From Alcanivorax sp. (GTDB lineage Bacteria > Pseudomonadota > Gammaproteobacteria > Pseudomonadales > Alcanivoracaceae), in NCBI GenBank assembly GCA_017794945.1, contig CP051239.1, forward strand, positions 1,788,692-1,852,691: a DNA stretch of 64,000 bases, given 5' to 3'. Of the stretch, positions 8,675 through 17,580 are shown piece after piece; within the stretch, counting starts at the first letter, position 1; each line of letters starts with the position of its first letter. The position numbers and the translations under genes are program-made. Under the pieces are notes generated by a model. That model was not told the origin of the DNA and did no database searches. It saw only the letters and a program-made list of their open reading frames with translations.

Positions 8675-8856
8675 GTTCTCTCCATCTGGGGGAGCGTGTC
8701 TGTGTTCTGCCCTTCCGGGAACGCCGTGAACCCGTCCCTGGGGGCTCCCTGTCGAACGTCCTGCTCTCCAGGGTCCCGGAAGGGCAGAACACAGACCCGC
8801 TCCAGGGGAGATTTTGAGGCTCCGGGTTATCGCTGGCGCCGAACCTTTCTACGAGC
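8675..8856. repeat. Long-stem hairpin element, copy B1
   Basis: First of three near-identical copies (also 22595 and 36851). The 23-nt perfect arms (8698-8720, 8774-8796) extend to 30 nt with one T/C mismatch and flank a 53-nt core. The plus-strand core hairpin is CCC-GTCCCT-GGG (8731-8742), read as CCC-AGGGAC-GGG on the minus strand. A conserved tail (CTCCGGGTTATCGCTGGCGC and CGAACC, then CTACGA) follows to about 8856. The gap from 8640 to 9008 between the outer-membrane gene and the imelysin-like gene is filled by this copy and copy C. No gene is visible there. Confidence 0.9.
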
Positions 8857-8879
8857 CTCTGCGGCTTGCTCCCAAGGGA

Positions 8880-9005
8880 GGTTCGGTCCTCGGTGCCGGT
8901 GTCCAGGACTGTGTGAGGCAGGGAGCCGAACCGGTCCGCCGCTGCGGCAAGCCTCCAGGGATGGATTCACGGCGGGTCCTGGACACCGGCACCGAGGACC
9001 GAACC
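8880..9005. repeat. Long-stem hairpin element, copy C
   Basis: Perfect 30-nt arms (8880-8909, 8976-9005) flank a 66-nt core. The inner arm GTCCAGGAC and the core ends are the same as copy A. The outer 21 nt differ completely from copy A yet remain perfectly paired. Inner hairpins are GGC-AGGGA-GCC (8917-8927) and TCC-AGGGAT-GGA (8954-8965), the latter a compensatory variant of CCC/GGG. The tail CCGGGCTACGGAGC contains the stop codon of the convergent imelysin-like gene. Confidence 0.85.
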
Positions 9006-9008
9006 GGG

Positions 9009-9995
9009 CTACGGAGCTCCGCCGTGGGCGTGCAGCCACTCGCCGAGTGGCGCCCAGCTCTCCGCTTCCACCGCCTGGTCGAGGGCGGCCTGGAAGCCGG
9101 GGTAGCCGCTTTCCAGGGCGGCGCGGGCGTCGCGGTTGGCGTCGGCGCTCAGTTGCGCCAGGGCGGCGGTCGGCTGGGTGGCGTCGAGGATTTCCACGCT
9201 CACCGCCGGGATGTACAGGCCTTCCTCCGGGGCAGTGGCCTGGCGGTGGGTCTGGAGCGCGGCGAGGCGGTCGTCCAGGGTTTCCAGGGCGCAGCGCAGC
9301 GATGTCAGGGTGAGGTCATCGTCCCGGTCGAGGGCGTTGAGGTCCGCCTGCAACTGGTCGGCGGCCAGCTTCAGGTAAGTGCGGCGCCGCTCGCGCAGTG
9401 CCGCCGCCGGCTCGTCGCTCTCTGCTTCCCCCTCCGCGCGCAGGTCTTCCACTTGGCGGGGCGCGCCTTCGGCGCCGGCGATCAGCAGACGGATGGGCTG
9501 GAACCCCAGCGCCACTTCGCCGTCGGCGGTGGCGCCTTGCTGGCGGCGCAGGCTGGCACCGGTGAGCTCCAAGGCCGGGTCGTTGACGATGCCGGAATCC
9601 GGCCAGGCGGGCAGGGCGTCCACATAGGCCGGGTAGAGCGGCCAGGCGTCCAGGCGCTGCAGCACCGCCAGGCGTTCGCCGGCGCAGGCCCGCGCCGCCA
9701 GGGTCAGGTAGTGCCGGTTGAAGGCGCCGTACAGGTCGCGCCAACGGGTGTCGGCGCTGGCCAGCGTGTCCGCGTCCGGGTTCGCCAGCAGGGCGCGGAG
9801 CGCATCGCGCCATTCGCCGCGCCGGCTGGCCAGGGACGCGCCGCTGTCGGTGGTCAACTGGACCGGCTGTTCGGCGCTTTGCGTCGGCGCTGGCGGGCGC
9901 GCGGCGGTGTCCTCTTCGGGCGGCCGGTCGCAGCCGGACAGGATGGCGGCGCCGGTGGCGATCAGGGCGGCGGCGAGGCGGCAACGGCGGATCAC
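9009..9995 (-). CDS. Imelysin-like lipoprotein with altered GxHxxE motif
   Basis: 328 residues from a GTG at 9995 that overlaps the upstream HAD stop (GTGA); AGGG lies about 10 bases before it. The lipoprotein signal (LAAALIATGAAILSGC) predicts a periplasmic lipid anchor. The body matches the imelysin (M75) fold: RLDAWPLYPAYVDALPAWPDSGIVND, then LGFQPIRLLIAG. In imelysins the last segment reads GFHxxEFLL, the GxHxxE metal-site motif. Here His and Glu are replaced by Gln and Arg, so the usual site is lost. Family members occur in bacterial iron-uptake and peptidase-like contexts; this copy may be structural or bind something else. The stop lies within a repeat tail. Confidence 0.75.
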   Translation of the reverse strand: MIRRCRLAAALIATGAAILSGCDRPPEEDTAARPPAPTQSAEQPVQLTTDSGASLASRRGEWRDALRALLANPDADTLASADTRWRDLYGAFNRHYLTLAARACAGERLAVLQRLDAWPLYPAYVDALPAWPDSGIVNDPALELTGASLRRQQGATADGEVALGFQPIRLLIAGAEGAPRQVEDLRAEGEAESDEPAAALRERRRTYLKLAADQLQADLNALDRDDDLTLTSLRCALETLDDRLAALQTHRQATAPEEGLYIPAVSVEILDATQPTAALAQLSADANRDARAALESGYPGFQAALDQAVEAESWAPLGEWLHAHGGAP

Positions 9996-10657
9996 GACGG
10001 CGCCCTCAGTGACAGGATCGGCCAGCCTTGTTCCCGGGCGTGGCGTTCCAGGGTCGGGTCCGGGTCCACGGCCACCGGGTGCGCCACCTTGCGCAGCAGT
10101 GGCAGGTCGTTGTGGGAATCGCTGTAGAAGTAACTGCCGGCCAGGGTTTCCTGGTGCTCGGCGAGCCATTCCGCGAGCCGCTCCACTTTGCCGTATTGGT
10201 AACTGGGGATGCCTTTGACGCGCCCGGTGTAGAGGCCGTCGGCGTCCGTGGCCGCCTGGGTGGCGATCAACCAGGGCACGCCCAGGCGGGCGGCGATGGG
10301 CGCGGTGATGAAGTCGTTGGTGGCGGTGATGATCATCAGGGTGTGGCCGCGCTCGCGGTGGTCGGCGATCAGTTGCTCGGCGGCCGGCAGCCAGATGCTG
10401 TTGATCACCGTGTCCATGTAGCGCTGGCGCAGGCGGTCCAGTTCCTCCAGCGGCCGGCCCTTTAGCACGCCGAGCACGAATTCCTGGTAGGCGAAGATAT
10501 CCAGTTGGCCGTCCTGGTAGTCCTGAAAGAAACCGTCGTTGGCGGCTTTGAAGCCATCAGCATCAACGATACCCTGGTTGATCAGGAATTCCCCCCAGAG
10601 ATGGTCGGAATCTCCGGCGATCAAAGTGTTGTCCAAGTCGAAAATAGCCAGTGTCAT
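9992..10657 (-). CDS. HAD-IB family phosphatase (SerB-like)
   Basis: 221 residues. HAD motif I is at the very N-terminus (AIFDLDNTLIAGDSDHLW), with motif II in TLMIITATNDF, a conserved Lys near GKVERLAEW, and motif III in YFYSDSHNDLPLL. This arrangement is the HAD-IB subclass that contains phosphoserine phosphatase and related small-molecule phosphatases. The substrate is not determined. It is divergent from rppH, a neighbourhood seen in pseudomonads, and its stop overlaps the GTG of the imelysin-like gene, so the two are probably cotranscribed. Confidence 0.85.
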   Translation of the reverse strand: MTLAIFDLDNTLIAGDSDHLWGEFLINQGIVDADGFKAANDGFFQDYQDGQLDIFAYQEFVLGVLKGRPLEELDRLRQRYMDTVINSIWLPAAEQLIADHRERGHTLMIITATNDFITAPIAARLGVPWLIATQAATDADGLYTGRVKGIPSYQYGKVERLAEWLAEHQETLAGSYFYSDSHNDLPLLRKVAHPVAVDPDPTLERHAREQGWPILSLRAPS

Positions 10658-10829
10658 GGGCCCTCCCCTGTCAGGGTCGCTAGCTTAGCAGAGGCGATGG
10701 GCGCACCGTGAACCGGTGCCGGCGATCCGCTTGATTCCGGGTGCCGATTGATTGCCCCGGGCCCGGCAAGGTTTAATGGCAGTAATTGGGGGACGGCGGG
10801 TTCTCGTCGTTTCCACGGGATTGAAGACA

Positions 10830-11330
10830 ATGACAGGCATTATTGACGACAAAGGATACCGGCTGAACGTCGGCATTGTGATCGCCGGCCCGGACGGCCG
10901 GGTGTTCTGGGGTCGCCGGGTGGGCAACCGCGATGCCTGGCAGTTTCCCCAGGGTGGCATGATGCCCGGTGAAAGCCCGGAAGAGACTCTGTTCCGGGAG
11001 CTGGAAGAGGAAACCGGCCTGTTGCGCGAGCATGTGCGCATTCTCGCCACCACCGAGGGCTGGTTGACCTACCGCCTGCCGCGCCGCTTTCTGCGTCCGC
11101 CGCGTAACCGCCCCACCTGCATCGGCCAGCGGCAGAAATGGTATCTGTTGCGTCTGGAGGCGGGCGAGGCGGCCATCGATCTGGCCCGCTCGCCGGTGCC
11201 GGAGTTCCAGGACTGGCGTTGGGTGAACTACTGGTACCCGATTCGCAAGGTGGTGCATTTTAAACGTGGGGTGTACGCCCGGGCCCTGCGCGAGTTGGCA
11301 CCGGCCTTGCGTGCCTTGCAGAAGCACTAG
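10830..11330 (+). CDS. rppH: RNA pyrophosphohydrolase RppH
   Basis: 166 residues from the ATG at 10830; the opening MTGIIDDKGYRLNVGIVI aligns with the start of known RppH. It removes pyrophosphate from the 5' end of triphosphorylated mRNA in the cytoplasm, which triggers RNase E decay. The complete Nudix box lies at about residues 42-64 (GGMMPGESPEETLFRELEEE, then TGL). The downstream WYLLRL and FQDWRWVNYWYP segments are also typical. It precedes ptsP by only 19 bp, the usual gammaproteobacterial pairing. Confidence 0.96.
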   Translation: MTGIIDDKGYRLNVGIVIAGPDGRVFWGRRVGNRDAWQFPQGGMMPGESPEETLFRELEEETGLLREHVRILATTEGWLTYRLPRRFLRPPRNRPTCIGQRQKWYLLRLEAGEAAIDLARSPVPEFQDWRWVNYWYPIRKVVHFKRGVYARALRELAPALRALQKH

Positions 11331-11349
11331 AAGCCTAAGAGGAATCCGC

Positions 11350-13620
11350 ATGCTCGATACCCTGCGCCGCATCGTGCAGGAAGTGAACAACGCGCCTGAC
11401 ATCCCGTCCGCTCTGGATTTGATGGCCAAGCGCGTGCGCGATGCCATGGGCACCGAGGTGTGTTCCATCTACCTTCGCAACAACAGCGAAGAGCGTTACG
11501 TGTTGATGGCCTCGGAGGGCCTCAAGCGCGAGGCGATCGGCCGGGTCAGCCTGGGCCTTTCCGAGGGCCTGGTGGGGCAGGTGGGCCTGCGCGAGGAACC
11601 CATCAACCTGGAAGACGCCTTCTCGCACCCCAAATTCCATTACCTGGCGGAAACCGGCGAGGATCCCTTCCACGCCTTTCTTGGCGTGCCGGTGATGCAC
11701 CACGGTGACGTGCTCGGCATCCTGGTGGTACAGCAGCGCGACGCGCGCCGTTTCGACCAGAGCGAGGAAGCCTTCCTGGTCACCATCTCGGCGCAGCTGT
11801 CGGCGGTGATCGCCCACGCCCACGCCTCCGGCGCGCTGTTCGAACAGCTCGACGCCCACGAGACCCTGCCCACCATCCATGACGGCCAGTCCGGCGCCTC
11901 CGGCGCGGCCATCGGCCAGGCGGTGCTGCTGTTCCCGGAAACCGACCTGTCCTCGGTGCCGGATCGGGAAGTGGAGGACGTCAACGCGGAGATCGCCCTG
12001 CTCGACGAGGCGCTGGTGCGGGTGCGCCAGGAGATCCGCGATCTCGCCGAACGCGCCAAGAAGAGCCTGGGCGCGGAAGAACAGGCGCTGTTCGACGTCT
12101 ATCTGCGCATGCTCGACCGCCACGCCCTGCCCGCCGAGGTGGTCGCCAAAATCCGCGAGGGGCACTGGGCCCAGGGCGCCTTGCGCATGGTGGTGGACGC
12201 CCATGTGCACAACTTCGAGATGATGGACGACCCCTATCTGCGGGAGCGGGCCGCCGACGTGCGCGACCTGGGCCGCCGGGTGCTGGGCCAGCTGCAAAGC
12301 CGTAACCGGCGGCAGATCGAATTCCCGGACGCCTGCATTCTGATGGGCGAGGACATCTCCGCGCCGATGCTGATGGAAATGCCCCAGGAGCGTCTCGCCG
12401 GCATCGTCACCACGCGCGGCTCGCGCAACTCGCACATGGCCATCGTGGCCCGCGCGATGGGCATCCCCACGGTGGTGGGCTGCCAGAACCTGCCGCTGAA
12501 AAAACTCGACGGCAAGGAACTGATCATCGACGGCTTCCGCGGCCGGGTGATCGCCAATGCCACCGCCGAACTGAAGGAACAGTTCCAGGACATTATCGCC
12601 GAAGAGAAGCATCTGCTGGCGGGCCTGGAAAAACTGCGCGACCTGCCGGCCCGGACCGAGGACGGCCAGCGCATCTGCCTGCAGGTGAACACCGGCCTGA
12701 TGACCGACATCAACCGCTCCATCGAGCGCGGCGCCGAGGGGGTGGGTCTGTACCGCACGGAAATCCCGTTCATGGTGCGCGACCGTTTTCCGTCGGAAGA
12801 AGAACAGCGTCTGATCTACCGCGAGCAGCTGGCCCCGTTCGCACCCCATTCGGTGACCATGCGCACCCTGGATGTGGGCGGCGACAAGGCGCTCAGCTAT
12901 TTTCCCATCGAAGAGGAAAACCCCTTCCTGGGTTGGCGCGGTATCCGCGTGACCCTGGACCATCCGGAGATTTTCATCGTCCAGGTGCGCGCCATGCTCA
13001 AGGCGTCGGAGGGCTTCGACAATCTGCGCATCATGCTGCCGATGATCACCAGTGTGTTCGAGGCCGAGGAGGCACAGCACCTGATTCACCGCGCCTGGCT
13101 GGAAGTCCGGGAAGAGGGCGTGGACGTGGCGATGCCGCCGGTGGGGGTAATGATCGAGGTGCCCGCTTCGGTGTACCAGGCCCGGGCGCTGGCCCAGCGG
13201 GTCGACTTTTTGTCGGTGGGCACCAATGACCTGACTCAGTATCTGCTGGCGGTGGACCGCAACAACCGGCAGGTCTCGGACCTGTACAACTCCTTCCATC
13301 CGGCGGTGCTGCACGCTTTGTTGCATGTGGTGGAGCAGGCCCATGAGGAGGGCAAGCCGGTGTCGGTGTGCGGCGAAATGGCCGGCGACCCGGCCTCGGC
13401 GCTGCTGATCATGGCGATGGGTTACGACGCCCTGTCGATGAACGCGTCCAACCTGCTGCGCGTGAAAGCCGCCGTGCGCCAGGTCAACATGGGCTTCCTG
13501 CGCCGTTTGCTCAATGAGGTGCTGGCCATGGACAACGGTGAGGTGATCGCCTCCTACGTGGACCTGCAGCTCACCAAGGCCGGCCTCGGCGAGCTGATCC
13601 GCCACCGCAAAAGCGGCTGA
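11350..13620 (+). CDS. ptsP: PTS-Ntr enzyme I, PtsP
   Basis: 756 residues; ATG at 11350 with AGAGGAA upstream. An N-terminal GAF domain (about 1-160) precedes the enzyme-I body: a PEP-utilizing N-domain, a mobile phospho-His domain (GSRNSHMAIVARAMGIPTVV, His362) and a PEP-binding TIM barrel ending with the VCGEMAGDP catalytic-Cys motif. It moves phosphate from PEP to NPr and on to PtsN, the regulatory nitrogen PTS in the cytoplasm. It is cotranscribed with rppH. NPr and PtsN genes are not in this window. The GAF domain is the part that senses nitrogen status (glutamine or 2-oxoglutarate) in characterised homologues. Confidence 0.96.
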   Translation: MLDTLRRIVQEVNNAPDIPSALDLMAKRVRDAMGTEVCSIYLRNNSEERYVLMASEGLKREAIGRVSLGLSEGLVGQVGLREEPINLEDAFSHPKFHYLAETGEDPFHAFLGVPVMHHGDVLGILVVQQRDARRFDQSEEAFLVTISAQLSAVIAHAHASGALFEQLDAHETLPTIHDGQSGASGAAIGQAVLLFPETDLSSVPDREVEDVNAEIALLDEALVRVRQEIRDLAERAKKSLGAEEQALFDVYLRMLDRHALPAEVVAKIREGHWAQGALRMVVDAHVHNFEMMDDPYLRERAADVRDLGRRVLGQLQSRNRRQIEFPDACILMGEDISAPMLMEMPQERLAGIVTTRGSRNSHMAIVARAMGIPTVVGCQNLPLKKLDGKELIIDGFRGRVIANATAELKEQFQDIIAEEKHLLAGLEKLRDLPARTEDGQRICLQVNTGLMTDINRSIERGAEGVGLYRTEIPFMVRDRFPSEEEQRLIYREQLAPFAPHSVTMRTLDVGGDKALSYFPIEEENPFLGWRGIRVTLDHPEIFIVQVRAMLKASEGFDNLRIMLPMITSVFEAEEAQHLIHRAWLEVREEGVDVAMPPVGVMIEVPASVYQARALAQRVDFLSVGTNDLTQYLLAVDRNNRQVSDLYNSFHPAVLHALLHVVEQAHEEGKPVSVCGEMAGDPASALLIMAMGYDALSMNASNLLRVKAAVRQVNMGFLRRLLNEVLAMDNGEVIASYVDLQLTKAGLGELIRHRKSG

Positions 13621-13639
13621 GCGGGTGCTCCGTAGCTCC

Positions 13640-13722
13640 GTAGGTCGGGTTAGGCCAAAGGCCGTAACCCGACAATCGGCATGCGAAGACGTCGGATTAC
13701 GCCTTCGGCTAATCCGACCTAC
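13640..13722. repeat. GTAGGTCGG...CCGACCTAC bimer, copy D1
   Basis: Two head-to-head palindromic units (TCGGGTTA with GGCC-AAA-GGCC, then TCGGATTA with GCC-TTC-GGC) sit inside outer inverted repeats GTAGGTCGG / CCGACCTAC. This is a BIME-like dispersed repeat in the convergent gap between ptsP and the NRDE gene. It supplies the last codons and stop of the NRDE gene. A second copy is at 26669. Confidence 0.85.
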
Positions 13723-14461
13723 TATAGCGAACCGGGCCGTCGGGCTGGCCATCGGGCTGCCAGTTTTGCTCCGCCATTTCGATCTGGCCGTCGTCGTGCA
13801 GCCGCACCGCCGAGCTGGCGCGGGTGCCGTATTGTTCGGATTGGATGAACACCGGGGCGACCAGGCGTTCCAGTTCCTGGCTGACGCCGGTGTCGGGCAA
13901 TTCCGAGTCCGTCGGCTGATGGCGGTCGTTGACCACGTCCAGTAATCCCTCCAGGCCGGCTTCCCGACCCAGGGCGCGGTCCAGGTTGGCCTTGCCGCGC
14001 GCCACCTTGGGCCAGGGCTCGTCGAGCAGGCCGTTGGAGAGGCCGTGCAGGCCGGGCGTCACCGCCCGGGGCGCGGCGCCGCGGTTGCTCAGGTACCAGA
14101 GCGCGCGGCGGTCACCGACCAGTAAATTAAACCCGGCATAGTGGTGCTGTTCCTCGGCCAGGGCGGCGCAAAAGGCTTCCGGCGTGTCGCGGCTTTCCAG
14201 AAAGGCCTGGGGCAGCAGTCCCCGGGAGCGTTCGCCGCCGCCCGGTTCGGCGATCGGCTCGCGGAAATTGGTGATTACCGCGAAGCGACCGTCGCGGTGG
14301 ATGCCCAGCCAGGTGCCGCCGGCGCGGATATCCAGGCCGCAGAAGACCTCGCCGCGCCAGCGCGCCGCCTCGGTGGGGCGGGCGTGGAATTCGTCGCGGT
14401 TGGCGGCCACGGAGAGCGGCGTTGCCGCGCCCGGCCGCCAGTCGAAGAGCACGATGCACAT
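13709..14461 (-). CDS. NRDE/TANGO2 family protein
   Basis: 250 residues starting MCIVLFDWRPGAATPLSVAA; the invariant N-terminal cysteine and the ANRDE motif (about residues 21-25) that names the family are present, with the downstream WxGxxRDGRFAVITNFRE segment (GIHRDGRFAVITNFRE). The family includes human TANGO2; its biochemical role, possibly in heme or lipid handling, is unsettled. The ATG at 14461 is chosen because the Cys2 position is conserved. The stop and the final residues (YSRSD) are encoded by the D1 repeat, so the natural C-terminus may have been replaced by repeat insertion. Confidence 0.85.
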   Translation of the reverse strand: MCIVLFDWRPGAATPLSVAANRDEFHARPTEAARWRGEVFCGLDIRAGGTWLGIHRDGRFAVITNFREPIAEPGGGERSRGLLPQAFLESRDTPEAFCAALAEEQHHYAGFNLLVGDRRALWYLSNRGAAPRAVTPGLHGLSNGLLDEPWPKVARGKANLDRALGREAGLEGLLDVVNDRHQPTDSELPDTGVSQELERLVAPVFIQSEQYGTRASSAVRLHDDGQIEMAEQNWQPDGQPDGPVRYSRSD

Positions 14462-14533
14462 GGGTAAGCGGTTCCCTGGGACATAACAAAACGGGGCTGC
14501 TAGCATAACCGCCATTTCCAGCAGGGGACATGA

Positions 14534-15340
14534 ATGACGCTTGTGTTGATCTGCGCCCTGATCGGCGTGTTCGCCGGTTTGCTGGGCGGCGCCCTGGGCC
14601 TGGGCGGGGGCGTGGTGATCGTGCCGCCGCTGATTTACCTGTTTCACGCGCTGGGGTTCGATGAAGCGGTGGTGGCGCAGATGGCGGTCGGCACCTCTCT
14701 GGCCACTATTATCGTCACCGCCGGCAGTTCGGTGCGCACCCACCACGTGGCCGGCTTCGTGCGCTGGCCGCTGGCCTGGCGGCTGGCGGCGGGCATCGTG
14801 GTGGGGGCACTGCTGGGCGCGGTGGTCGCCGACCGGTTGTCCGGCGCCATGCTGACCCGCTTGTTCGGTGTGTTCGCGGTGTTGATCGCCGCGCAGATGC
14901 TGCTCAGCCGGCGGCGCGCGGCAAGCGCCGACGACGGTCTGCCGGAGCGGGTGCCGGGCGGCGTCGGCCTGGCCGGGGTGGGCTCGGTGATCGGCGGCAT
15001 CTCCAGCCTGTTCGGTATCGGTGGCGGCTCACTCACGGTACCCTTTCTGTCCTGGTGCCGGCTGCCGATGCAGAACGCGGTGGCGATCTCCGCCGCCTGC
15101 GGTCTGCCCATCGCCCTGGCCGGCAGCGCCGGTTTCGTGGCCACCGGCTGGGGGCGAACCGAATTGCCGCCGTGGAGTCTGGGTTATGTATACCTGCCCG
15201 CGGCCCTGGCCATCGTGGTCACCAGCTTTCCCATGGCCCGGGTGGGCGCGCGGCTCAGCCATCGGTTGCCCTCGGCGACCCTGAGGCGCATTTTCGCCGC
15301 CGTGCTGATCGTGATCGGCGTGGAATTGATACTGAACTGA
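14534..15340 (+). CDS. TSUP family (TauE/SafE) membrane permease
   Basis: 268 residues with about eight hydrophobic segments in two repeats. Each half carries a glycine-rich turn: GGALGLGGGVVIVPPLIYLF near the N-terminus and ISSLFGIGGGSLTVPFL near residue 160, both diagnostic of the TSUP family. Members export or import sulfite, sulfoacetate or other organosulfur or small anions across the inner membrane; the substrate is not predictable here. AGGGGA lies 7 bases upstream of the ATG. It precedes lgt by 38 bp and may be cotranscribed with it. Confidence 0.88.
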   Translation: MTLVLICALIGVFAGLLGGALGLGGGVVIVPPLIYLFHALGFDEAVVAQMAVGTSLATIIVTAGSSVRTHHVAGFVRWPLAWRLAAGIVVGALLGAVVADRLSGAMLTRLFGVFAVLIAAQMLLSRRRAASADDGLPERVPGGVGLAGVGSVIGGISSLFGIGGGSLTVPFLSWCRLPMQNAVAISAACGLPIALAGSAGFVATGWGRTELPPWSLGYVYLPAALAIVVTSFPMARVGARLSHRLPSATLRRIFAAVLIVIGVELILN

Positions 15341-15378
15341 CGCGGTCCAGTCCCGGGCCGCGCTGACGGAGTATTGGC

Positions 15379-16182
15379 ATGGAGTTTCCCCAGATCGACC
15401 CGGTGGCGATAGCCCTGGGTCCCTTGCAGGTTCATTGGTACGGCCTGATGTACCTGATCGGCTTTGTCGGCGGCTGGTGCCTGCTGATCTGGCGGGCCGG
15501 GCGGCCGGACAGCGGCTGGACCCGCGACCAGGTCAGCGACCTGGTGTTTTATGTGGCGCTGGGCGTGATCCTGGGCGGCCGGGTCGGCTATGTGCTGTTT
15601 TATAACTTCGGCAAGTTCCTGGACGATCCGCTCTGGCTGTTCGCCATCTGGACCGGCGGCATGAGCTTCCACGGTGGCGCCCTGGGCGTGCTGTTCGCGT
15701 TCTGGTTGCTGGCCCGAAAATTCGGCAAGCGCTACTTCGCGGTGGCGGATTTCGCCGTGCCGGTGGTGCCCATCGGTCTGGGTGCCGGCCGCTTCGGCAA
15801 TTTCATTAACGGCGAATTGTGGGGCCGGCCCTCGGACGCGCCCTGGGCCATGGTATTCCCGTCCGATCCCATGGGCGTGGCGCGCCACCCGTCCCAGCTC
15901 TATGAATTCTTCCTGGAAGGCATCGTGCTGTTTCTGGTGCTGTGGCTGTACTCGGCGCGGCCACGCCCGGCGGGGGCGGTGACCGGCCTGTTCGGGGTCG
16001 GCTATGGGGTGGCGCGTACCTTCGTGGAGTTCTTCCGCGAGCCGGACGCGCATCTCGGCTATCTGGCCGGCGGCTGGCTGACCATGGGCATGCTGCTGAG
16101 CATTCCGATGATCGTGATCGGCGCCGCCATGATCGCCTGGGCCTACAAGCACGACGACCGCCCGGCACTGAAGAGAGGCTGA
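15379..16182 (+). CDS. lgt: Prolipoprotein diacylglyceryl transferase
   Basis: 267 residues, seven membrane segments. Lgt adds diacylglycerol from phosphatidylglycerol to the lipobox cysteine of prolipoproteins in the inner membrane. Conserved stretches are [33 protein letters not shown] (with the essential His), [14 protein letters not shown] (the Lgt signature) and HPSQLYE. It is followed 4 bp later by thyA, the standard lgt-thyA pair. Confidence 0.97.
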   Translation: MEFPQIDPVAIALGPLQVHWYGLMYLIGFVGGWCLLIWRAGRPDSGWTRDQVSDLVFYVALGVILGGRVGYVLFYNFGKFLDDPLWLFAIWTGGMSFHGGALGVLFAFWLLARKFGKRYFAVADFAVPVVPIGLGAGRFGNFINGELWGRPSDAPWAMVFPSDPMGVARHPSQLYEFFLEGIVLFLVLWLYSARPRPAGAVTGLFGVGYGVARTFVEFFREPDAHLGYLAGGWLTMGMLLSIPMIVIGAAMIAWAYKHDDRPALKRG

Positions 16183-16186
16183 CGCC

Positions 16187-17020
16187 ATGAAGCAATATCT
16201 GGAACTGCTGCACCGGGCCCGGCATGAAGGCACCTATAAGGGCGACCGTACCGGCACCGGCACTTATTCGTTGTTCGGCCACCAGATGCGGTTCGACCTG
16301 GCCGACGGCTTTCCCCTGGTGACCACCAAGAAGGTGCACCTGAAATCCATTATCCATGAGCTGCTCTGGTTTCTGGCCGGCGACACCAACATTCGCTATC
16401 TGAAGGAAAACGGCGTCAGTATCTGGGACGAATGGGCCACCCCGGAAGGGGATCTGGGCCCGGTGTATGGGGAGCAGTGGCGCTGCTGGCCCACCGTGGA
16501 CGGCGGTGTGATTGATCAGATCGACGAGGTGGTGGCGGAGATCCGCCGCAACCCGGATTCCCGGAGGCTGGTGGTGAGCGCCTGGAACCCGGCGGTGCTG
16601 CCGGACCCGCGTCTGTCGCCCCGCGACAACGCGGCCAACGGCCGCCAGGCGCTGCCGCCGTGCCACTGCCTGTTCCAGTTCTATGTGGCCGACGGCAAGC
16701 TGAGCTGTCAGCTTTACCAGCGCAGCGGCGATATCTTCCTGGGCGTGCCGTTCAATATCGCCTCCTACGCGCTGCTGACCCTGATGATCGCCCAGGTTTG
16801 CGATCTGCAACCGGGCGAGTTCGTGCACACCCTGGGCGACGCCCACCTCTACAGCAACCATGTGGAACAGGCGGACACGCAACTGGCGCGCGCGCCGCGC
16901 CCTCTGCCGACCATGACTCTGAACCCGGCGGTGCGTGACCTTTATGCGTTCCGATTCGAGGACTTCACCCTCGAGGGCTACGACCCGCATCCCGGCATCA
17001 AGGCGCCGATCGCGGTATAA
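16187..17020 (+). CDS. thyA: Thymidylate synthase
   Basis: 277 residues. Converts dUMP to dTMP with methylene-tetrahydrofolate in the cytoplasm. The catalytic cysteine is Cys159 in [12 protein letters not shown]; other conserved segments are [18 protein letters not shown], the [16 protein letters not shown] phosphate-binding arginines, [19 protein letters not shown], and HLYSNHVEQ. It lies between lgt (4 bp) and folA (29 bp). The dihydrofolate it makes is recycled by the folA product, so the gene order pairs the two steps. Confidence 0.98.
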   Translation: MKQYLELLHRARHEGTYKGDRTGTGTYSLFGHQMRFDLADGFPLVTTKKVHLKSIIHELLWFLAGDTNIRYLKENGVSIWDEWATPEGDLGPVYGEQWRCWPTVDGGVIDQIDEVVAEIRRNPDSRRLVVSAWNPAVLPDPRLSPRDNAANGRQALPPCHCLFQFYVADGKLSCQLYQRSGDIFLGVPFNIASYALLTLMIAQVCDLQPGEFVHTLGDAHLYSNHVEQADTQLARAPRPLPTMTLNPAVRDLYAFRFEDFTLEGYDPHPGIKAPIAV

Positions 17021-17049
17021 CACCGCCGCCGTGCACTCAAGGAACCAGC

Positions 17050-17559
17050 ATGACGTTTCGTTTAGCGATGATGGCCGCCAAGGCCGCCAATAATGTGATC
17101 GGGCGCAACAACGCCTTGCCCTGGTACCTGCCCAACGACCTGAAGTACTTCAAGAAGGTCACGTTCGGCAAGCCGATCATCATGGGGCGCAACACCTGGG
17201 AGTCCCTAAAGGGGCCGTTGCCCGGGCGCACCAACATCGTGATCACCCGCCAGCCGGACTATTCGGCGCCGGGCGCCAAGGTGGTGGCGGACCTGGATCA
17301 GGCCCTGGAACTGGCCGGGCATCTGGTGGTGGTGGAAGGGCACGGCGAAGTGGTGGTGATCGGCGGCGCTCAGATCTACCAGCTCGCGCTGCCGCGCGCG
17401 GACCGTCTTTATCTCACCCAGGTGCACGCGGACGTGGAGGGCGACACCCGCTTCCCGGATTTCGACCCCGGGGAATGGCGTGAGGTGGCGCGGGAGGATT
17501 ACGCGGCGGAAGGCCCCAACCCCTACGATTACTCGTTTATCGTTTACGACCGCGCCTGA
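17050..17559 (+). CDS. folA: Dihydrofolate reductase
   Basis: 169 residues. Reduces dihydrofolate to tetrahydrofolate with NADPH. The conserved N-terminus (MAAKAANNVIGRNNALPWYLPNDLKYFK) has the WYLPNDL signature with the active-site Asp. Later come IIMGRNTWESL, GRTNIVITRQ, the VIGGAQIYQLALP cofactor segment and the C-terminal YDYSFIVYDR. It is the last gene of lgt-thyA-folA and is convergent with the first XRE regulator, with 21 bp between stops and no terminator visible. Confidence 0.97.
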   Translation: MTFRLAMMAAKAANNVIGRNNALPWYLPNDLKYFKKVTFGKPIIMGRNTWESLKGPLPGRTNIVITRQPDYSAPGAKVVADLDQALELAGHLVVVEGHGEVVVIGGAQIYQLALPRADRLYLTQVHADVEGDTRFPDFDPGEWREVAREDYAAEGPNPYDYSFIVYDRA

Positions 17560-17580
17560 CGCGCGGCGGCGGGATCAGAC

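Noticed and set aside
3579..9005. Idea that the long hairpins are CRISPR, attC or retron RNA structures
   Set aside because: No spacer array, integrase, cas gene or reverse transcriptase in the window; integron attC core sites are absent.
8696..10127. Long plus-strand frames over the B1/C repeats and imelysin-like gene
   Set aside because: They read through repeats that recur at 22.6 and 36.9 kb and are antisense to a lipoprotein gene with a clear domain.
11335..13752. 805-codon open frame antisense to ptsP
   Set aside because: Low-complexity His/Gly/Ala/Gln composition typical of the antisense frame of a GC-rich gene; ptsP on the plus strand has all catalytic motifs.
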